Assembly (NCBI GenBank): GCA_003008705.1
Contig: PDUO01000007.1
Coordinates: 1,431,939-1,495,938 of the forward strand
Direction: 5' to 3'
DNA length: 64,000 nt
From: Pezicula radicicola
Taxonomy: Eukaryota > Ascomycota > Leotiomycetes > Helotiales > Dermateaceae
Notes under the pieces: generated by a model
What the model was told of the DNA's origin: nothing
Seen by the model: the letters and a program-made list of their open reading frames with translations, nothing else
The model's database searches: none
Shown: in pieces, positions 57,757-64,000 of the stretch
Layout: the number at the start of each line of letters is the position of its first letter
Position numbering within the stretch: position 1 is the stretch's first letter
Program-made: the position numbers and the translations under genes

Positions 57757-60223
57757 ATGAAGGGTTGGATACACTTCGTCCTAGTCGGAGGTGCGGTTCT
57801 CGCTTTAGCAGAAGTGTTAGACCTTGGCCAACTGGACCAATACAAAGCCAGAATAGTAAGTTGTACTATAGACCTTTGCATCTACAATACGAATGCTAAC
57901 GAATTACAAGCAAAATGCTCCTAGCCTAGGGGGCACTACCGTTTGGGTATCGGGGAAAGAGGGTGACGGCTTCGACATAGAACTCTCACCCGATGCCAAG
58001 GCCAAGATTCAAGGCGTCTTTGACGGCTGCGGTGCGTCTGATAATGAGTGCTATCAGGGCGCCCGAAATGTCCTTCACTCGGCCGACCTACAGATCGACG
58101 GAGCGCTCGAGCGTCGCGGGTTCGCCCAGCTCCTTTCCAAGACATTTAAGAGCGTCGCTGACGTGTTTCTGGAAATTTCGGCCATTTTATACTCCCAATG
58201 GAAGCTGAGAGCTGAAGAGACAACGGAGCTTGGTTTGTTCGTTCCCGAGCAAGATGCCACAAAGGCCTCAGCACTCGCGGCGGCCACGGCAGTTATCATC
58301 TCGGCCCAGGGGTCTGGCATTGGCACAGTCACGCCCACTGCTGACCCTACGAAGCTTCAGGGGTACGTCTTAAATTCGGGAACGACATGACACGAGTACT
58401 GACTTGCATTTTCTCTGCAGGACCCAAACCCCATCAGTCACACAGGTTACACAGCCAAGTGATGGCTTCTCCACAGGAGATCTTGCGGCGATCTTGGATG
58501 TCGACCTTGCCCAAAGGATCGACGAACTCATGCATATGATGGTGAACTGCGATGACGGCGTTAAGTTTGATGCTAATACCAGTGGTAGGAGAAGGAAGCG
58601 CGCCGATGGCACATATGGGCAGGCTATCTGCGGTGCCGAGGCGGTCGCATCCATGGCCGGGCCAGGTGGGCCGTTCAACGATCTTCTACTCATCAACCCA
58701 GCCGCGATGCCTTTCGGCTTTGCTGATGGCGCCGGAGAAGCTGCCCGCGCGGCTGGCGTCGTTGGCGATTTTGTATTGGCCTACGCGCCGATGTTAACGA
58801 TCGGAGACGAACTCGCCAATCAGCTTGCCACATACCTCCTGGCCCTGGCCATTGATACCATCATCGAGAAGGTTCCCCTCCAGGGGCAGAACCGCATTGC
58901 GTCGTCCCTGGTCACGACGTCTCCCACGGCCACCCAGACGACACCCACCACTTCGCAGACGGGCTGCCCCGATCCTACTCAGACTCCAGTGAGTAGTACA
59001 TCGATTCGATATCGTGAATCGCTCCCTCCATTCTGCCCCGTCCACTGACCGTGCGCCTTCATCAGCTTCTCTGTGGGTATCCATACGCAGATGCTCAGGA
59101 TTGCGATGCGAAACTTCCCGACCAAATAGACGGCAACCCTGTCTGCGCATCAGTGAGTCTCCTTTACTTACTTCCTGCTGCCCTTCGGAACTCGGCTGAC
59201 ATGTGCCCCTTTCTCGGCATCTTGACAGGGCGATTATAAAGATTGTGTGTGCAACGCCCCCCCTGGCGCGTACATGGGCATCCTCAAAGAGGACCAAGTG
59301 ACGTTCATCATGGACGTCTGGGACGCGATGCACAATGCTCTTGCCAGCCCTCCTGATGCAGGACCGTCGGCTGAATGTCAACCCGACCAGTTCAGCGACA
59401 TCCCGTCCAACGTCTTTGGAAGCGACAAGAACAACGTCTACGCTCACTTCTGTGACGGCTGGGCCGCGGACCAGGCGCAGAAGATGACGGTGGACGCGGC
59501 GGGTAACAACAGGGTGGTGGAACCGCAGCTGGGACGGCGCACCCCCCCGCCCAACCCGAACACCTGGTCGCACTACAACTTCGACTTGAGTTTCGCGCCT
59601 ACGGACCAGAGCCAGAAGTGTGCCCTTGACTGTCAGGATGCGTATTCCCAGATGACAACCGCGTGTTCCAACACTGGAAGTGAGCAGCCATTCCCCGTTT
59701 GTATCTAAATCCTTTCTAACCGTTTCCCTTTACAGCCGTGGGCATCCTGATGGCCAAGACGGGCAAGTTGGACGTGGGCTGCGGTGTCTTCGACTACAAC
59801 ATCGTGGGGCCGACAACCCCGCTCGCGCTGCAGGATCGCCAATGCTACGGGAGCAACGACTTCAGCAAACCCGGCGACATCCAGGGGAGCTGGCAATCGC
59901 AGTACACGGGCTGGACGTGCGCGGGGACGGCTCTTAAGACCATCAAGCGCGGCGACCCATCGACTAACATCCACTGGGAGACCATGACCAACGGCGTGCC
60001 CTACCAGTACAACATCTATTGGAAGGATGGTTACGTGCTCGACTTCGACCCGGGCTACGACGAGATCTACCCCGCCAACCCGCTCGCCGTCAAGGACCCG
60101 GGCTCTACGGCCTGCCAGGACTTGCTCGTCGACAACTACAAGAAGTGCGACAATGGCGGTATTGGTGGGAGCATCCAGGCTGGGTGTCTGGTGTATGAGT
60201 TCAAGGCACAGAAGAGCTCTTAG
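57757..60223 (+). CDS. Large secreted, Cys-rich protein of unknown function
   Basis: Exons 57757-57855, 57911-58362, 58421-58988, 59066-59152, 59229-59679 and 59736-60223 give 714 aa. A signal peptide (MKGWIHFVLVGGAVLALAE) leads. RRRKR at about residues 240-244 is a dibasic Kex2-type site; after it come GTYGQAICGAEAVASMAG and a long helical part. A Thr/Ser-rich linker (TTSPTATQTTPTTSQTG) divides the protein, and the second half is Cys-rich: LCGYPYADAQDC, DYKDCVCNAPPG, KCALDCQDAYSQMTTAC, CGVFDYN, CYGSNDFSKPG, DGYVLDFDPGYD. Parts resemble sequences found C-terminal of killer-toxin-type fungal chitinases, but no catalytic domain is seen. Unlike its surroundings the gene is GC-rich, mostly from C/G third positions in exons 3-6, so it has either escaped RIP or come from elsewhere. 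Confidence 0.82.
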
Positions 60224-61086
60224 AGACAAGGAGGGTCTTGTTTCCCACGAAGCTATTGTATCTAGGTATCCGCTGCACTTTGTAGTTGACACAGTCTGCC
60301 ATATCCCTTTGTGCATCAAATAGTGCCCAACTTAAAATTGGTAGAGTATGTGCACAGCGCGAATCAGTGAAGGGAGAGCTTAAATAACCTTATGTTAACG
60401 CGTTTACGCGTCAAATGTAACTATTCTAAGTATTTTAGGCCAATACTTACGCGTACCTAAGGACCTAGAGTTAGCCCCTAGTGATGATCTCCCGAATGCT
60501 TAATTCAAAACCTTGAGTGGGCGGGCCACTTGACGCACACAAAGGGATATAGGAGTTTTGAAGTTTTCGAGTAATATCGCTCCCTGGCCCTGTCAGGTGA
60601 AGATTAAGCCCTTATTAGAATAGGTAGTATAGTGCTAATTTAGAGTAAAAAATAACGTTGATTTTTTATAATCTTGTTCTATAATAGGAGTGAGTTTAGG
60701 GGCCGCTTGTCATGGGCCAAGCTATGTGATACCATACTCGTATCCTAGCCACCGCCTTAGCCGCCACCAACTCGCTTCGGACCTAACCGCCCGACTACCC
60801 AACACTCTGTATTTAGACCTCCCTTCTTCTTTCCTTAGTGGAGAACTCCATTCGACTCGACCATAAAACTTGTATGGTTTCCGTGATCGTGACTCCGCCT
60901 CCCACAGTTCCTGTCTGTTGGTGACGATGCAAGTCAGCCTTGGCATGCTATGAATAGAAATACCTAGGGTACAGTACCTACTTAACCTGCATTACCCTTT
61001 ATTATTTCACCTTTCACCATTTCACCTTGCAACAACCCTTTCCACGCAGAATTGGAATACGATTGCTGTATTTCGCGCCAAACACC
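60224..61086. other. Intergenic, no gene seen
   Basis: 60.58-60.70 kb is AT-rich. A 74-codon frame on the - strand (60722-60946) has no support. It contains the promoter side of the next gene. Confidence 0.4.
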
Positions 61087-62323
61087 ATGGAAACTCAAGA
61101 GCAAAGTCAATTGCTCTCCGTTCCTCACGAAATCCTCCAGGCCATTTACGCCTGCCTCATCCCCAACGCAATCCATGTCTTCCTCCGACAGGGCAAAATC
61201 GCCATCTCGACGTGTATTGTGCCCGATACAGCAGAATATTTGATGGGGATGGAGCGGAAGACTACTGGAGACTGTTCGCACGACACTATTTGGGCACGTC
61301 GACTACGGTCCTCGTGGGGGCCGCACTGGAAATGCGAGGAAGTTGCGCAGAGGATGGCGGGATATCACAGCCACCAAGCTGGCTGCGACTTTGATGGCGG
61401 TGAAACGACAGTGGCGCTACTTTTCGTGTGCAAGAGGATGTAGGTTGTTAATTGTCACCAGGACGCTATAGCACAGGTTGTTAAGTTATCGCTGACAAAC
61501 TGCTTATACCAGGCACACGCATATCTTAAACTGGATGGCCAGTACTGCCACCTTCCATGTAACGGATCTTGAGACTCTTGACCATTTGGCTCAGAGCCGC
61601 CTCAATTTCGGATCGTCCCTATCCCCGTACGGACTTCTACACGCTGTGGGTCCATTGCTCAGAAAGCTGACTATCACCTTACGACTTCCTCTGTCATTCT
61701 TCGAGGCGGTGAGCAGTGATGCCCCGACATTGAGTCCTTCCGGAAACACCCAGATGCCGGACGTCTCTATGGCAACAATGCATACCACCAACGTTCGTGG
61801 GCGCGACCAGTCAAGCGCGTGGATGCGAGTGTGGCCTGCCCTTGCCGTGCAATTGAAACAGTTACAGAGTCTTCATCTCTGGCTGGACCACGACGGCCAT
61901 TCTTCGTGGTCGTTCGTGGACGAGCGCGCCGCCCTGTCCTCTTTTACTGCGTCCATGTCTCGAGACAAGATTGCTAGTCTGGAGGACGTCTCTGTCGACC
62001 TTCCTAATTTGCATCCTCGCCATGAGAAGCCCGAGCGCCATTTCACAAAAGGCAGTCTCCAACCGCCGGCTTGCGTCACACTGAAAAGGAGATTGCGCCA
62101 GAGGTATTACAGCGAGGAAAATATTCCAGGCCATACAAGGGTGAGTTACGAGGCAGACTTTCCGATTATGCTCGAATTGCTTGAACTTGAGCACTCTGGC
62201 TTCCAAAACTCAACGCGTGAGGAATTGGAAGATTGGGAGCGAGGGCTCTGGGAAAGGGGCGAGGATGTAAACGATTTGCTTATGTCCTGCGGCGCTGCGT
62301 GTTATTATTATGGTCCACTATGA
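61087..62323 (+). CDS. F-box-like protein
   Basis: Exons 61087-61439 and 61513-62323 (intron 73 nt) give 387 aa. The N-terminus reads LLSVPHEILQAIYACLIPNAIHVFL, the 'LP.EI...IY..LLP..IH' start common to fungal F-box-like and DUF7730-type proteins. Exon 1 ends TTVALLFVCKRM and exon 2 begins HTHILNWMASTATFHVTDLETL, with a short leucine-rich run (LLRKLTITLRLP, LKQLQSLHLWLD) in the middle. C-terminus: ELEHSGFQNSTREELEDWERGLW. Likely a protein-interaction adaptor; target unknown. The exon join keeps frame across a conserved-looking segment. Confidence 0.78.
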
Positions 62324-62680
62324 AACCGTCCAGATATAGGTCAACAGCAACAAATAATGATTTCCAATTCGAGTTTTTAGACGCAAAGCGCACAGGCCAT
62401 TGTTGCGTCTTCGACTTTATTGTCTCCTTTACACAGTATTAGCCTTCTTTAACTTATATCGCCCAAGGACGTCTTTACAGAGAGGCAAGACGTGTTCCAC
62501 TTATAGTAACTAAACTCCTCTCCCTTTTATTCCCTTATCTAGTATTACAGTCCAGAGTCGACCTTTCCCTACAAGGCCTTGTAGATAATACCAACTCGAG
62601 AGAAAAAATAACTTATACATTTTTTCGTACAACACAAAATTATACAGCAATTATCTCCATGATAATGTTAGGAAAAGCAC
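62324..62680. other. Convergent 3' intergenic spacer
   Basis: Separates the ends of the F-box-like gene (+) and the NmrA-like gene (-). AT-rich, no frame of note. Confidence 0.5.
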
Positions 62681-63642
62681 CTAAATCCACTGCTTGACCA
62701 AATTCTCCATCTCTCCATCCGTCATTTCCTTCAACCCCAACTTGTCATTCCAAGCGATATCTCTGAAATCTCCACCGTACTCATCTCCAAAGCAGAAGGG
62801 AACATAAAAGTTCATCATCTTTGACATATCTCCCTTCTCCATAGCTCCATACGTCTCCTTAACCAATTCCGAGATGCTGACATTATCAACTTTGAACTCC
62901 GAAGCATTGACACCAGAAGCCTTCGCAACAAGGCCGGTCATCTTCGTCTCAGACATAGCTGCCGAGTAGACATAGATGGACTTATTGCGCGTTGAAGCGG
63001 CGTGCTCCGGCGCAAGGACCTTCGCAACTCCCTCAGCAATTCTCTCCAAAGTACTGGTACAAACGATCTTCTCTCCACCATCATGATACTTAGCAGTCTT
63101 ATTCTTCGGATTCGGACCCATCCAACCACTGGACCAAACGAAGCCGAGCATAAATGGACCATTATTAACACTCGACCATTCAATCTTCCCACTCTCAGCC
63201 AGCTCCTCAACAAACTTTCGAATCTCCACTTTATCCTTAACAATGGGTAGTTTTTGTGACGTCTTGTTTTCAAGGTTGGTACTGAATTCACTTGGGACAA
63301 TACGTTTTACTCCTGCATCGATGGCGGCATTCATCCAGATTTTGTCGCTTGAGAGACGTGGGTTTGATATGGCGCTCACGATGACGTCTTGGCCTTTGAA
63401 GGCTGCTGTTAGATCTTTTTGGGAGCTGAGATCTACTTTGAGAGATTTGATGGGTGAGGGGACTTTGTTGGTGGAGTCTGCTCTTTGGATTGCTGTTACG
63501 TTAAAACCGGCGCTGGTTAGGGCTGTGAGGACTTTGGAACCTAGGTTCCCGGTTGCCTGTGGGGATTAGTGATGTGTTTCAGGTGGAAGAGGGGAAAACG
63601 TACACCAAGGAGGCCAATGTTGCGAAATGGTGTTGATGACAT
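62681..63642 (-). CDS. NmrA-like / isoflavone-reductase-type NAD(P)-binding oxidoreductase
   Basis: Exons 63642-63604 and 63556-62681 (intron 47 nt) give 304 aa. The start MSSTPFRNIGLLG joins ATGNLGSKVL across the intron, making the Rossmann G-x-x-G-x-x-G loop. Then FNVTAIQRADS, DVIVSAISNPRLSSDK, WMNAAIDAGVKRIVPSEFS, KDKVEIRKFVEEL and WSSVNNGPFMLGFVW follow, as in NmrA/isoflavone reductase-like (PCBER-type) proteins. In that family a Lys in 'K..v+..iE' acts in catalysis; the K of KDKVEIRKF is a candidate. Cytosolic, substrate unknown; fungal members reduce phenolics or act as redox sensors like NmrA. No partner gene of a pathway is adjacent. Confidence 0.88.
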
Positions 63643-64000
63643 TTTGAAGATTTGAATTTTATTATCGTTCTGAGCGGAAAACTGTACTGTTTGTTCTTAA
63701 TGTTGATGTTGTTGAGTGGTTGAATGATTGAGGTAGTGACGAAACTGTTCTTATACTCGATACCCCCTTTGGGCCCAAGCATCTTCGGGCGAAAAGGGAC
63801 GAGATTCGGACGAACGGGTTAACTTTAAATAATTATAAAGTCAACTCGAGGTCTAGGGACAACAATTTTCATCGATCTGGCACCATTAGATCTGGTTGAA
63901 TAGGATATTGCTTGATAATCCGATATATCAATGACTTTTTTGTGTATACCTAAGTCAACTATGTCGCAAATGGAACGAAGTGCTGAAGCTCGCTAAAGCG
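63643..64000. other. Right-hand flank of the window
   Basis: Promoter side of the NmrA-like gene; nothing else supported. Confidence 0.45.

Noticed and set aside
58794..59573. 259-codon - frame opposite the secreted Cys-rich gene
   Set aside because: GC-rich coding DNA often leaves long antisense frames open; the + strand model has signal peptide, splice joins and conserved cysteines.

Overview
The window is nuclear DNA of a filamentous ascomycete (Pezizomycotina). The signs are short GT..AG introns of about 45-90 bp in most genes, Zn2Cys6 and HET-domain genes, DUF3632 proteins, 14-helix MFS pumps, and AT-rich islands with repeat copies that differ by C-to-T and G-to-A changes (RIP). A leotiomycete is my best guess, but no marker gene proves it. 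About 20 genes can be modelled, most of them spliced; exon joins were worked out by eye from reading frame and splice consensus, without transcripts.

Layout. 0-1 kb: 3' end of a broken HET gene. 1.7-9.6 kb: Zn2Cys6 regulator (-), short-chain dehydrogenase (+), a small protein with a helix-turn-helix-like end (-), and a DUF3632 protein (+) carrying an in-frame TAG. 10.6-20.8 kb: DHA2-type MFS pump (+), small Cys/His-rich protein (-), tetraspan membrane protein (-), F-box-like protein with an acidic tail (-), TRI12-type MFS pump of nine exons (-). 23-26 kb: transposase scrap, an RNase T1/N1-like protein without signal peptide (-), second DUF3632 protein (+). 26.6-29 kb: LTR-like block, MITE, HET pseudogene (-). 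29.8-37.8 kb: PARP-type zinc-finger-like protein (-), an SDR (-) whose first intron holds a 2.3 kb RIP-mutated transposon, and a KKRGRPKK-motif protein with a C-terminal membrane helix (-).

39-44 kb: secreted GH79-like enzyme (+), an 8-bp-TSD hAT-like MITE followed at once by a foldback element, secreted HsbA-like protein (+). 44-54 kb is a graveyard: a relic present twice, a coiled-coil gene (+), two HET fragments and a pseudokinase fragment cut off exactly where one relic copy begins. 54.3-63.6 kb: secreted HELTH metalloprotease (-), 714-residue secreted Cys-rich protein (+), F-box-like protein (+), NmrA/isoflavone-reductase-like oxidoreductase (-).

No single pathway links these genes. What they share is a repeat-rich compartment: secreted proteins, efflux pumps and decayed self-recognition (HET/pseudokinase) genes lie among RIP-marked elements. 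The most notable observations are the transposon inside the SDR intron together with its internally deleted MITE at 26.9 kb, the cytosolic RNase T1-like protein, the DUF3632 in-frame stop, and the HET/pseudokinase debris field.
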